A program made the translations under genes and the position numbers. Shown here one piece after another: positions 1 to 8,057 of a stretch of DNA of 64,000 nt. The stretch spans positions 107,957-171,956 of the forward strand of contig NZ_PQSR01000003.1 of the NCBI RefSeq assembly GCF_002920635.1. The letters are read 5' to 3'. The notes below the pieces were generated by a model, which was not told the DNA's origin, ran no database searches, and worked only from the letters and a program-made list of their open reading frames with translations. The DNA comes from Streptomyces sp. Ru72 (GTDB lineage: Bacteria > Actinomycetota > Actinomycetes > Streptomycetales > Streptomycetaceae). Within the stretch, counting starts at the first letter, position 1, and every line of letters begins with the position of its first letter.

Positions 1-799
1 CGACGGCCGGGTCAAGGTCGTCGGCGCCGACCCCGAGGGCTCGGTGTACTCCGGCGGCTCCGGGCGCCCGTACCTGGTCGAGGGCGTCGGTGAGGACTTC
101 TGGCCGACCGCGTACGACCCCACCGTCGCCGACGAGATCATCCCCGTCTCCGACAAGGACTCCTTCCAGATGACCCGGCGGCTGGCCCGGGAGGAGGGCC
201 TGCTGGTGGGCGGCTCCTGCGGCATGGCCGTCGTCGCCGCCCTGCGGGTCGCCGAGCGGCTCGGCCCGGACGACGTCGTGGTGGTGCTCCTGCCCGACAG
301 CGGACGCGGGTACCTCAGCAAGATCTTCAACGACGAGTGGATGGCCGACTACGGCTTCCTCGAGGACACGGGCCCGAGCGCACGCGTCGGCGACGTGCTC
401 AAGGACAAGGAGGGCGCCATCCCCTCCCTCGTCCACATGCACCCCGACGAAACCGTCGGTCAGGCCATCGAGGTGCTGCGCGAGTACGGCGTCTCGCAGA
501 TGCCGATCGTCAAGCCGGGCGCGGGTCACCCCGACGTGATGGCCGCCGAGGTCGTGGGCTCCGTCGTCGAGCGCGAGCTGCTGGCCGCGCTGTTCACCAA
601 GCACGCCTCCCTCGACGACCCGCTGGAGAAGCACATGTCCCCGCCGCTGCCGCAGGTCGGCTCCGGTGAGCCGGTCGCGGACCTGATGTCGGTGCTCGGT
701 GCGGCCGACGCGGCGATCGTCCTGGTCGAGGGCAAGCCGACCGGGGTGGTCAGCCGGCAGGACCTGCTGGCGTTCCTGGCCAAGGGCGGAAAGCAGTAG
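1..799 (+). CDS. Cystathionine beta-synthase / cysteine synthase, C-terminal part
   Basis: This is the 3' part of a PLP-dependent beta-synthase; the reading frame is already open at base 2 and the start lies outside the window. The visible part begins in the catalytic domain (fold type II), with the glycine-rich GGSC segment near the end of the PLP domain. Two CBS domains follow, one around VHMHPDETVGQAIEVL and one around the KHMSPPLPQ segment, ending in a typical VVSRQDLLAFL helix. The family condenses serine with homocysteine, or O-acetylserine with sulfide, in the cytoplasm. The paired C-terminal CBS domains favour cystathionine beta-synthase over plain cysteine synthase. The gene stops at TAG 797-799 and is followed by a weak hairpin. 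Confidence 0.9.
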   Translation, partial: DGRVKVVGADPEGSVYSGGSGRPYLVEGVGEDFWPTAYDPTVADEIIPVSDKDSFQMTRRLAREEGLLVGGSCGMAVVAALRVAERLGPDDVVVVLLPDSGRGYLSKIFNDEWMADYGFLEDTGPSARVGDVLKDKEGAIPSLVHMHPDETVGQAIEVLREYGVSQMPIVKPGAGHPDVMAAEVVGSVVERELLAALFTKHASLDDPLEKHMSPPLPQVGSGEPVADLMSVLGAADAAIVLVEGKPTGVVSRQDLLAFLAKGGKQ

Positions 800-1064
800 C
801 GAACGTCCGGTGAACCGGGCGTGTCACCGGGGAACTTCCGGTGACGGGCGGGAACAACCGCTTCTCGGAAGTGGTACGAGCGCGTCACGTCCACGCAGCA
901 CCCGCTTAACACGGGTCCGGCACATTAGTCGGTGTCGGCAGGCGGCGGGAGCGGCTCCCCGCCCCGGCCGGCAACGAACGGCGCCAAGGACCTCCGGAGC
1001 GGCTCCCGGACCTCCACGGACGCCACGGACGCGCAAGCCCGGCCCTGACCCGGCCCGCGTCCCC

Positions 1065-1119
1065 CGCGGGGACCGCCGTCGTCCCGCCCCCCGGCGACGG
1101 GGGTGCGGCGGTCCCCGCG
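1065..1119. terminator. Strong 14-bp inverted repeat, possible terminator
   Basis: CGCGGGGACCGCCG at 1065-1078 is perfectly complementary to 1106-1119, with a 27-nt loop. It lies about 270 bases after the upstream gene, which is rather far for a simple terminator, so it could instead be a regulatory or processed structure. Confidence 0.4.
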
Positions 1120-1140
1120 CATACCCCTCTGCGCCCTGAT

Positions 1141-1232
1141 CCGGCGCCGCTCTCGCGGGCCCCTCTTTGCGCCTAAGCCGGCGCCGCTCTCGCGGGCCCC
1201 TCTTTGCGCCTGAGCCGGCGCCGCTCTCGCGG
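1141..1232. repeat. 37-bp tandem direct repeat, about 2.5 copies
   Basis: The unit at 1141-1177 is repeated at 1178-1214 with one base change near its end (AAG versus GAG), and the first 18 bases recur at 1215-1232. The unit begins CCGGCGCCGCTCTCGCGGG. It sits downstream of, and convergent with, the broken membrane-protein gene at 1325-1706. Confidence 0.85.
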
Positions 1233-1324
1233 ACCTGGTTGTTCGCCGTCGTGGTTGCTCAATTGATGGTTGCGGTGGTCGGCGCTCAATTCGTTCGGCT
1301 CGCGGGACCACCGGGCTGGGAGGC

Positions 1325-1706
1325 TCAGTCTTCCCACTCGCTGTCCTGGGGAGACTTGCGGCGGCGGGCGAAGAGGCCCGGGTTGGTGCGGGCGGCCTGG
1401 ACCGCGTTGACGCCGACGATGCCGAGCCAGGCGGCCACGACGCCGGACACGCCGCCGAAGGCGCCGCCGATCGCCGAGAGCGGGACCGCCACGACCAGCG
1501 ACACGATGCCGAAGCCGAAGCGCTCGCCCCAGGAGTCCGTCGCCCGGGGCGAGCGTGCGCCGCGCGCCACGACCATGCGCTGCTCGGCCAGCTGCCGCCG
1601 CACCCGGCGGTCGATCGCGCCGTCGATGCGCTGGTCGACCTTCTCCAGGAAGGATGGCGTCGAGTTCCTTCTTCAGGTCGGCGTCGCGCGCGTCCATTCC
1701 GGTCAT
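1325..1706 (-). pseudogene. Small membrane protein gene broken by an apparent deletion/frameshift
   Basis: Two pieces of one recognisable Streptomyces protein lie in different frames. The N-terminal piece, starting at ATG 1706, reads MTGMDARDADLKKELDA and then runs into arginine-rich nonsense. The C-terminal piece is in another frame: FLEKVDQRIDGAIDRRVRRQ, then a WGERFGFGIVSLVVAVPLSA membrane region, a second hydrophobic stretch ending GIVGVNAVQAARTNPG, and a DSEWED tail. Homologues, as I remember them, carry roughly 20 extra residues between ELDA and FLEK. A deletion of about 55-60 bases with length 2 modulo 3 near base 1650 would explain both the lost segment and the frame change. A sequencing or assembly error is the alternative. 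The function of the family is unknown to me. Confidence 0.7.
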
Positions 1707-1875
1707 GCGCACAACGGTAGGGAAGCGGGGATCTCCCCGCACTGGGGACAACCCCCCGTTGCGGCGGGGGTCCACCGGCAGAACGCCGACGGGGCGGCGT
1801 ACACCGACACCGCGTCGGTGAACGCCGCCCTCGGGCGTGATCGGGTTGCGGGAGGCGGCCCGCGTGCTCGTGTCG

Positions 1876-2694
1876 CTACTTCGGGTCGCGGTCGAACACC
1901 GACTTCGACCACAGGTAGCCGAGGACGGTCAGCGCCAGGCACCAGGCGATCGCGAGCCATCCGTTGTGGCCGATCTCGGTGCCGAGCAGCAGGCCGCGCA
2001 GGGTCTCGACGGCCGGTGTGAACGGCTGGTACTCGGCGATCGGCTGGAACCAGCCCGGCATCCTGTCGACCGGGACGAAGGTGCTGGAGATGAGCGGCAG
2101 GAAGATCAGCGGCATCGCGTTGTTGCCGGCGGCCTCGGCGTTCGGGCTGACCATGCCCATCCCGACCGCGATCCAGGTGAGCGCCAGGGCGAACAGGGTG
2201 AGCAGCCCGAACGCCGCGACCCACTCCAGGGCCGTGGCGTTCGTGGACCGGAAGCCGATGGCCACGGCGACGGCCCCCACGAGGACCACACTCATGATCG
2301 ACTGCAGCACGCTGCCGACGACGTGCCCGACGAGCACGGACCCGCGGTGGATCGCCATCGTGCGGAAGCGGGCGATGATGCCCTCGGTCATGTCGTTGGA
2401 CACGGACACCGCGGTACCGATCGTGGTGCTGCCGATGGTCATCAGCAACAGGCCCGGCACGAGGTAGGCGAGGTAGGCGGAGCGGTTGGCGCCGCCGCCA
2501 CCGATGCCCGCGCTCATGGTGTCGCCGAAGATGTAGACGAACAACAGCAGCAGCATGACCGGGGTGAGCAGCAGGTTCAGGGTGAGGGACGGGTAGCGCC
2601 GGGTGTGCAGGAGGTTGCGGCGCAGCATCGTGGACGAGTCGCGCACGGCGAGGGAGATCCGGGTCGGGCGGGCGGGAGCCAGGCGGGAGCTCAT
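1876..2694 (-). CDS. ABC-2 type transporter permease, DrrB-like
   Basis: A 272-residue integral membrane subunit of a drug or lipid exporter of the daunorubicin-resistance type. After a cationic N-terminus (SSRLAPARPTRISLAVRDS) it has about six hydrophobic segments, including LLLTPVMLLLLFVYIFG, YLVPGLLLMTIG and FGLLTLFALALTWIAVGMG. The conserved ABC-2 region around PLIFLPLISSTFVPVDRMP precedes the last helices. The start ATG at 2694 overlaps the ATPase stop (ATGA, 2691-2694), so the two are translationally coupled. The longer frame upstream is a shadow of the ATPase gene. Together with the ATPase it should form a homodimeric export complex; the substrate cannot be told from sequence. Confidence 0.9.
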   Translation of the reverse strand: MSSRLAPARPTRISLAVRDSSTMLRRNLLHTRRYPSLTLNLLLTPVMLLLLFVYIFGDTMSAGIGGGGANRSAYLAYLVPGLLLMTIGSTTIGTAVSVSNDMTEGIIARFRTMAIHRGSVLVGHVVGSVLQSIMSVVLVGAVAVAIGFRSTNATALEWVAAFGLLTLFALALTWIAVGMGMVSPNAEAAGNNAMPLIFLPLISSTFVPVDRMPGWFQPIAEYQPFTPAVETLRGLLLGTEIGHNGWLAIAWCLALTVLGYLWSKSVFDRDPK

Positions 2695-3647
2695 CGGACG
2701 GTCTCCTTGGGCTGGTCGGGGACGTCGCCGCCGCCCGTCAGGGCGAAGAACACGTCGTCGAGGTCGGGGGTGTGCACGGTCAGCTCGTCCGCCTCGATGC
2801 CGGCCGAGTCCAGCCAGTCGAGGATGGAGCGCAGCTCGCGCTGGCTGCCGTCGCTGGGGAGTTGCAACGCCAGTGCCTCGTCGTCCCGGGTGACCTCGCG
2901 CAGGGTGAGGACGGCGCTCTCGTACGCGGCCGGGTCGGCGAAGCGCAGTCGCACGTGCCCGCCGGGGATGAGCCGCTTCAGCTCCTCGGCGGTACCCTCG
3001 GCGGCGATCTTCCCGTCGTCGAGCACGGCGATACGGTCGGCGAGCTCGTCCGCCTCCTCCAAGTACTGGGTGGTGAGGAAGACGGTGACGCCGTCGGAGA
3101 CCAGCTCCCGGATGATCCGCCACATGTTGTGGCGGGAGCGCGGGTCGAGGCCGGTGGTCGGCTCGTCGAGGAAGATGATCCGCGGGTTGCCGACCAGGGT
3201 CATGGCGATGTCCAGGCGCCGTTTCATGCCGCCGGAGTAGGTGGATGCGGGCTTCTTCGCGGCCTCGGTGAGGTCGAAGCGCTCCAGCAGCTCGGCGGCG
3301 GTGCGCCGGCCCTCGCGGCGGGAGAGGTGGTGCAGGTCCGCCATGAGGAGCATGTTCTCCTCGCCGGTGATCAGGCCGTCGACGGCGGAGAACTGCCCGG
3401 TGACCCCGATCGTGGCGCGGACCGCCTGGGGGTCGGTGGCCAGGTCATGGCCACCGACGTGGAGCACGCCGGCATCAGCGCTGATCAGCGTCGAGAGGAT
3501 CTTCACGGCGGTGGTCTTGCCGGCGCCGTTCGGGCCGAGCAGGGAGAAGATCGTCCCTTCGGGAACGGCCAGGTCGACGCCGTCGAGCACGACCTTGTCT
3601 CCGTAGGACTTGCGCAGTCCGTTCGCCGCGATGGCCAGGTCGGTCAT
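2691..3647 (-). CDS. ABC transporter ATP-binding protein, DrrA-like
   Basis: A 318-residue nucleotide-binding subunit of the DrrA family. The Walker A motif GPNGAGKT lies at residues 38-45, the signature motif is YSGGMKRRLDIA, the Walker B is IIFLDEPTTGLDP, and the H-loop region follows in LTTQYLEEADELADRI. The C-terminal roughly 90 residues match the DrrA-type regulatory extension. It powers the permease encoded immediately downstream with a 4-base overlap. It lies 30 bases after the DUF4097 gene, so the three genes are very probably one transcript starting near 4343. Confidence 0.93.
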   Translation of the reverse strand: MTDLAIAANGLRKSYGDKVVLDGVDLAVPEGTIFSLLGPNGAGKTTAVKILSTLISADAGVLHVGGHDLATDPQAVRATIGVTGQFSAVDGLITGEENMLLMADLHHLSRREGRRTAAELLERFDLTEAAKKPASTYSGGMKRRLDIAMTLVGNPRIIFLDEPTTGLDPRSRHNMWRIIRELVSDGVTVFLTTQYLEEADELADRIAVLDDGKIAAEGTAEELKRLIPGGHVRLRFADPAAYESAVLTLREVTRDDEALALQLPSDGSQRELRSILDWLDSAGIEADELTVHTPDLDDVFFALTGGGDVPDQPKETVR

Positions 3648-3677
3648 GAGAGGTGCCCCCTGTTTCTGACTGCGGAA

Positions 3678-4343
3678 CTACAGGCTGCGGGCGGTGATGT
3701 CGCCGTGGGAGGTGGTGGCGCGGATGTCGAGTTCGGCGGCGCCGTCGTTCTTGAGGGCGTTGCTGATGCGGCCGTGGCCGGTGGCGGCGTCCAGGACGGC
3801 CGAGACGCCGTCGGCGGCGGTGACCGAGATGTCGCCGGACTCGGTGCGCAGCACCAGCGTGCCGCGCCCGGCCTCGGCGATCCGGATGTCGCCCCGGGGG
3901 GTGCTGATCTGAGCGGAGCCGCCGAGCCGGCCGACCTCGACATCGCCGTCGACCGCGGTGAGGCGGACGCCGGCGGCCTCGTCGATCTTGATCTGGCGGT
4001 ACGCGCCTTCGAAGGTGAGGTCGCCGAGGCGGCCGACGACCCGGAGTTCGGCGCCGGCCGCCTTGGCCTCGACGTGGGAGCCGGCGGGCAGTTGGACGGT
4101 CACCTCGACGGATCCGAAGGGTCCGAAGATCTGGTTCTTCGCCTCCGGGGCCGCGATCCGCAGGACGCCGTCGTCATAGGCGACCTCGATCTGCTCCGCC
4201 GCCTTCACATCGCGGCTCTTGGCGGCGTTTGCGGGCAGGACCTCGACCGTCGTGTCGGCCCGGTCGGAGGCGATGAACTGGATGCGTCCCGCGGGGATGC
4301 CGAGAACAGCGGAGACCGGGGTGGGGGTGGCGAACCTCTGCAT
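3678..4343 (-). CDS. DUF4097-family beta-repeat protein
   Basis: A 221-residue protein made almost wholly of short beta-strand repeats of the form G-D-[ILV]-x-[ILV] (for example GDVEVGRLGG, GDIRIAEAG, GDISVTAADG, GDITARSL). This pattern is characteristic of DUF4097 proteins. No signal peptide or transmembrane segment is visible, so it is probably cytoplasmic or peripherally attached. It is the first gene of the operon with the DrrAB exporter and is divergent from a MarR/GbsR-like regulator. That arrangement suggests a ligand-responsive transport or envelope-stress function. The molecular role of this family is not established. Confidence 0.8.
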   Translation of the reverse strand: MQRFATPTPVSAVLGIPAGRIQFIASDRADTTVEVLPANAAKSRDVKAAEQIEVAYDDGVLRIAAPEAKNQIFGPFGSVEVTVQLPAGSHVEAKAAGAELRVVGRLGDLTFEGAYRQIKIDEAAGVRLTAVDGDVEVGRLGGSAQISTPRGDIRIAEAGRGTLVLRTESGDISVTAADGVSAVLDAATGHGRISNALKNDGAAELDIRATTSHGDITARSL

Positions 4344-4385
4344 GATGCGCTCCTGTCGATGTCGTTTCTGACTTTTGAAACGCTA

Positions 4386-4510
4386 CGTTGCGTTCGAGAT
4401 TCAGGCAAGAGATTCGTTGCGTAGAAGTAGCATCAACGCAGGTAGATGCAGCTAAATCATTGCAATGACTCTACACCTTAACGCAACGGCTCAGGCGGAT
4501 CGTTGCAATG
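4386..4510. promoter_or_regulatory. Divergent control region with repeated CGTTGC boxes
   Basis: CGTTGCGT occurs at 4386-4393 and 4415-4422, 29 bases apart, and inverted (ACGCAACG) at 4481-4488. CATTGCAATG at 4458-4467 is a perfect palindrome, and CGTTGCAATG follows at 4501-4510. The boxes fill the gap between the DUF4097/exporter operon and the regulator gene. The natural reading is an operator for that regulator controlling itself and the exporter. Confidence 0.6.
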
Positions 4511-4563
4511 GCTTGAAGGTGAAAGCTAAGGTGGGCCCATCCCGCACCACGAAGGAGGCCGCG

Positions 4564-5319
4564 ATGCCGGGAGGCAGGCTCACTCAGCAGGAACGCCAGC
4601 AGATCGCGCTGGGGCTGGCCGACGGGCTCGCCTACGCGGAGATCGCCAGACGTCTCGACCGTCCGACCTCGACCGTCACCCGCGAGGTCATGCGCAACGG
4701 CGGCCCCACCGCCTACCGCGCCGACCTCGCCCATCGCGCCACCGAACGCCGCGCCCACCGCCGCAGGCAGGCCGCGCCCCGCGGTCCGGAGGCGCCCCCG
4801 CAGGCTTACGGACGCGATCCCGAGGCCGTGCGCGCGTACGAGGAGACGCTCACCACCGTCTTCATGCAGTCCGGCACGCCCCAGATGATGGCGCGGGTGA
4901 TGGCCTGCCTCACCATCAGCGACGCGGGCAGCCTCACCGCGTCCGAACTCGTCCAGCGCCTCCAGGTCAGCCCGGCGTCCGTCTCCAAGGCCATCGCGTT
5001 CCTCGAGAGCCAGGAACTCGTCCGCCGGGAACGCGACGAACGCCGCCGTGAGCGCTATGTCGTCGACGACGAGGTCATGTACCAGGCGATGATGTCCAGC
5101 GCCCGGGCCACCGCCCAGGTCGCCGAGACCGCACGGCAGGGCGTCGGTGTCCTCGGCCCCGGCACCCCTGCCGGCGCCCGCCTAGAGAACACCGCCCGCT
5201 TCCTCGACTACGTCTCCGAGAGCCTCGTCCGCGCAGCTGACCAGGCCCGCGAGATCCTCCACACGAAAGCCGAAACGGCCTCGGACGGGACGGCCACGCC
5301 ACGGTCGGACCGCGGATAG
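4564..5319 (+). CDS. MarR/GbsR-like winged-helix regulator with N-terminal HTH
   Basis: A 251-residue regulator with two DNA-binding parts. An N-terminal helix-turn-helix resembles the Hin/IS30 type (LTQQERQQIALGLADGLAYA, then IARRLDRPTSTVTREVMRNGG). A central winged helix follows (LTASELVQRLQVSPASVSKA, then FLESQELVRRERDERRRERY). A C-terminal helical region may serve for dimerisation or ligand binding. The ATG at 4564 is chosen because AAGGAGG lies at 4552-4558 with ideal spacing; the longer frame from 4465 would start inside the CATTGCAATG palindrome. It is divergent from the DUF4097/exporter operon and probably represses it. Confidence 0.85.
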   Translation: MPGGRLTQQERQQIALGLADGLAYAEIARRLDRPTSTVTREVMRNGGPTAYRADLAHRATERRAHRRRQAAPRGPEAPPQAYGRDPEAVRAYEETLTTVFMQSGTPQMMARVMACLTISDAGSLTASELVQRLQVSPASVSKAIAFLESQELVRRERDERRRERYVVDDEVMYQAMMSSARATAQVAETARQGVGVLGPGTPAGARLENTARFLDYVSESLVRAADQAREILHTKAETASDGTATPRSDRG

Positions 5320-5527
5320 GCAGCTGTCCTTGCGGCCACAGGCAGTGGCGCCCGCGCCGTATCCGTCAACCCGGGCCGACGCCGACACGGGCCCGTCAGT
5401 TCGCGGCTGGGGAGTTCAAGCCGCATCGCGTGCGGGGCGGACGACCGGCTTGCATATCGCCATGCAGGGTTCTCGGTGCTTGAATAGTCGGGCGGTGATC
5501 ACGGGACCCTGGGAGGGGGAGCACGTC

Positions 5528-6370
5528 ATGAGCGTGGCCGACAGCCCTGCCGCACGGCTGCAGGCGCTCTTCGAGGGGCACCGGCTCACGCCGACCCAGC
5601 GGCGCATCGCGCACAGCATGGTGCGACGGGCCGCCGACGTGCCGTTCCTGTCGAGCGTGGAACTCGCCGAACTCGCCGGGGTCAGCCAGCCGTCCGTGAC
5701 CCGCTTCGCGGTCGCTCTCGGCTTCGACGGCTACCCGGCGCTGCGCCGGCACCTGCGCGAGGTCGCGCCCCCGGAACAGACGGCCGGGGCCGGCGCGTAC
5801 AACGAGTACCAGCAGGCCGTGGAGGCCGAGATAGAGAACCTGAGGCATCTGGCGGAGGCGCTGGCCGACCCGCAGCCGGTGCACAAGGCCGGCCGGATCC
5901 TCGCCGCCTCGCGCCCCCTGCCGGTGCTCGGCCTGCGGGCCGCGGCCTCCCAGGCGTACGGCTTCGCGTACTTCGCGGCCAAGGTGCACCCGGACGTCAG
6001 GTTGCTCGACGAGGGCGGCACGATGCTCCAGGACCGTATCGACGCGGCCGTACGGGCGGGCGCGAGCGCGTTGCTCTGCTTCGCGCTGCCCCGGCATCCG
6101 CGCGAGGTCGTGGACACGCTGGCGTACGCCCGGGAAGCGGGCCTGACGGTGGTGACGGTCGCCGACTCGGCGTTCGCGCCCGTGGCCAAGGTGTCCGACC
6201 TGCTGTTGCCGGCCGCCGTCGGTACGGGACTCGCCTTCGACACGGCCTGTGCGCCGATGCTCCTCGGGCGGGTCCTCCTCGAAGCGATGTGCGACGACCT
6301 GCCGGACGCCCAGGCACGCCTGGAGGAGTTCGACACGCGGGCCGCGGCCCGGGGGCTGTTCGTCGAGTAG
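5528..6370 (+). CDS. RpiR/MurR-family transcriptional regulator (HTH plus SIS domain)
   Basis: A 280-residue regulator. The N-terminal HTH_6 domain (TPTQRRIAHSMVRRAADVPF through VSQPSVTRFAVALGFDGYP) is followed by a SIS sugar-phosphate-binding domain from about residue 115 (RPLPVLGLRAAASQAYGFAY to TGLAFDTACAPMLLGRVLLE). The ATG at 5528 follows a purine-rich GGGAGGGGGAGC ribosome binding site; the longer upstream frame lacks one. SIS-containing regulators usually sense a phosphosugar. In streptomycetes an RpiR-like gene lies close to the hut genes, so control of histidine or amino-acid catabolism is possible, but the sequence alone does not show it. Confidence 0.88.
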   Translation: MSVADSPAARLQALFEGHRLTPTQRRIAHSMVRRAADVPFLSSVELAELAGVSQPSVTRFAVALGFDGYPALRRHLREVAPPEQTAGAGAYNEYQQAVEAEIENLRHLAEALADPQPVHKAGRILAASRPLPVLGLRAAASQAYGFAYFAAKVHPDVRLLDEGGTMLQDRIDAAVRAGASALLCFALPRHPREVVDTLAYAREAGLTVVTVADSAFAPVAKVSDLLLPAAVGTGLAFDTACAPMLLGRVLLEAMCDDLPDAQARLEEFDTRAAARGLFVE

Positions 6371-6473
6371 CCCGGTCCGCACGCCTCGCCGCGGGGTTTT
6401 CAGACTCGTCTCAGGTTCTCTCGCTAGCCTCCGTGCACTGAGGCGCTTCACAGGAGGAGACGGGAGGCCGGAC

Positions 6474-7058
6474 GTGGTGCGCGGAGGACAGGGACTGGCT
6501 CGGGTGGCAGTCGTCGTGCGGGCGGGGGCAGCGCCGCTGTGGTGGCTCGGGGTGTTCGCGGCCGGCATCGGGATGCTCGTGCCGGGTGTGACCGGACGCC
6601 GGATCGGCGTCCTGGCCGGGGCCGCGCTGTTCGTCGTCGCGACCGCCGTCGTCGCCTTCTCCCGCCGCAAGCGGTACGCCGCCCTCGTCGGCGCTGCCGC
6701 CCGCGCCGGGAAGTACGACGTCCTCCAGGACCGGGCGGTCACCGTCCGCACCTGGCGGCGCGGCCACCGCTGGTGGCTGCTCGCCGCCTTCGCCGCCGCG
6801 CTCGGCAGCGCGTTCGCGGCGCCCGCCGTCGGGGGCATGCTGCTCGCCGGAACCGGCGCGGGGCTGCGCCTGAAGGCCGCCTGGCTCGGGCGGCGCGAGA
6901 AGGCCGACGACGTGCTGCTGTGGGTGCGCGTCGACTGGCTCGGCCGCCGGGGCGGCGGCCCCGCGGGCAAGGCGGTCAAGGGCTACCGCAGCACCGGCAT
7001 CGCGGCCGGCGACGCGGCCCCGGGTGGGGCGCGCCGCCGTACCGCCGAGCTCGTCTAG
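6474..7058 (+). CDS. Hypothetical membrane protein
   Basis: A 194-residue protein with three or four hydrophobic segments: LWWLGVFAAGIGMLVPG, IGVLAGAALFVVATAVVAF and WLLAAFAAALGSAFAAPAVG. A basic C-terminal tail with many Arg and Lys residues follows. The GTG at 6474 is preceded by GGGAGG at 6462-6467, which decides the start; the longer frame overlaps the regulator gene. I do not recognise the family. It stands alone between the RpiR gene and the convergent Roadblock operon, and no function can be assigned. Confidence 0.7.
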   Translation: MVRGGQGLARVAVVVRAGAAPLWWLGVFAAGIGMLVPGVTGRRIGVLAGAALFVVATAVVAFSRRKRYAALVGAAARAGKYDVLQDRAVTVRTWRRGHRWWLLAAFAAALGSAFAAPAVGGMLLAGTGAGLRLKAAWLGRREKADDVLLWVRVDWLGRRGGGPAGKAVKGYRSTGIAAGDAAPGGARRRTAELV

Positions 7059-7101
7059 CGGCCTTGTAGGGCACTGGTGCGGGGAGCGGCCGGGCGGAGG
7101 G

Positions 7102-7476
7102 TCAGACCTCCAGTTCCTCCTCGATCTTCCTCAGCTGGTGGCGGGCCATCGCCAGGTTGGCCCGCTTGGCGTCAAGGACGAGGTACAGGAACAGGCCGTT
7201 GCCGCCGCGGCCGGTGAGCAACCGGATCAGGTGGTACTGGTCGGACAGCGTGATCAGGATGTCCTCGATCTGGGCCTTGAGGCCGAGGTGTTCCATGGTG
7301 CGCAGCTTGGCCCGTACGACGTCGGTGTTGCCGGCGGCCGCGACGGTGAGGTCGAAGCTCTTGCTGCCGCCCATCGTGCCCAGGGCCATGCCGCTGGTGT
7401 AGTCGACGAGCGCGGCTCCGGTCGCACCCTCGATGGAGGCGAGCGCCTCTTTCAGCGCGGTTTCGGTGTTGGCCAT
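7102..7476 (-). CDS. Roadblock/LC7-domain protein (last gene of the operon)
   Basis: A 124-residue single-domain Roadblock/LC7 protein (MglB-like fold). Typical features are the N-terminal helix TETALKEALASIEGATGAAL, the VDYTSGMALGTMGG hairpin, and the central EDILITLSDQYHLIRLL followed by GNGLFLYLVLDAKRANLAMA. Family members dimerise and commonly act as GTPase-activating or scaffold partners of small Ras-like GTPases. It is the fourth and last gene of an operon holding two more Roadblock proteins, 16 bases after the preceding gene. The WTSGLALGTVGD segment of the first gene of the operon closely resembles the YTSGMALGTMGG segment here, so the two are paralogues. Confidence 0.85.
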   Translation of the reverse strand: MANTETALKEALASIEGATGAALVDYTSGMALGTMGGSKSFDLTVAAAGNTDVVRAKLRTMEHLGLKAQIEDILITLSDQYHLIRLLTGRGGNGLFLYLVLDAKRANLAMARHQLRKIEEELEV

Positions 7477-7492
7477 TTCGGGATGAGTCCTT

Positions 7493-8014
7493 TCAACTTT
7501 CGGTGGTGGTTCGCGCGTTCGCGGCCGGACGTGGGCTCGCGGGGGTGCGCGCGGTGCGGGTCCGCGTGGGTGCGGGCCTGGTGGGTGGGGGCTGGGTGGG
7601 GGTCCATGGGGCGGGGGGCTGTGGTGGCGGCTCGGCGCGGGCGGCGGCCTCGTCGACCAGCTCGCCGATCCGGGCGCTCGCACGACGGCCCTCCAGGTGT
7701 AGCCGGCCGACGTTGACGCGGTCCTGGGCCAGTACCGTCAGGACGGCGTTGCGGCCCGCGGCGTACGTGGCCACGTAGCCGTGGACGCCGCGGACGAGCA
7801 CCTCGCGGAAGTCGCCCTGTCCCGTCGCTTGCGCCAGCCGTACGGCGACGCCCAGCGCGGCCGCGGTGAGCGCGGCGACGCCTTCCGGTTCGACGCCGGG
7901 CGCGTCCTGGGCGAGGACGAGTCCGTCGACGCTGGCGGCGAGGGAGCCGGTCAGCTGGGGGATGCGGGATCTCAGTCGGCGGAGTTCGTCCAGGACGTCC
8001 GCCTCGGCTGTCAT
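7493..8014 (-). CDS. Roadblock/LC7-domain protein with Pro/Thr/Arg-rich tail
   Basis: A 173-residue protein. Residues 1 to about 125 form a Roadblock/LC7 domain (VLDELRRLRSRIPQLTGSLA, SVDGLVLAQDAPGVEPEGVA, and NAVLTVLAQDRVNVGRLHLE). The remaining 45 residues are low-complexity Pro/Thr/Arg. The start is placed at ATG 8014 (MTAEADVL); the frame extends upstream but with arginine-rich shadow sequence. The arrangement resembles CvnB-like proteins of Streptomyces conservons, yet no histidine kinase, DUF742 or GTPase gene accompanies it here. Confidence 0.8.
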   Translation of the reverse strand: MTAEADVLDELRRLRSRIPQLTGSLAASVDGLVLAQDAPGVEPEGVAALTAAALGVAVRLAQATGQGDFREVLVRGVHGYVATYAAGRNAVLTVLAQDRVNVGRLHLEGRRASARIGELVDEAAARAEPPPQPPAPWTPTQPPPTRPAPTRTRTARTPASPRPAANARTTTES

Positions 8015-8057
8015 CAGCTGTCTCCTCTCGGCGCGAGGTCGCTGCCGCGCGGGGCGG

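Larger units (their letters stand above)
800..1324. other. Intergenic region with hairpins and a tandem repeat
   Basis: No convincing gene is seen. A 7-bp hairpin (807-813 with 824-830) follows the upstream stop codon. A perfect 14-bp inverted repeat (1065-1078 with 1106-1119) flanks a 27-nt loop. A 37-bp tandem repeat is annotated separately at 1141-1232. Open frames here are arginine/proline-rich shadows typical of GC-rich DNA. Confidence 0.6.

Noticed and set aside
4465..4563. Upstream start of the MarR/GbsR-like regulator at 4465
   Set aside because: The added residues are not regulator-like, the start codon would lie inside a palindromic operator box, and ATG 4564 has a perfect AAGGAGG site.
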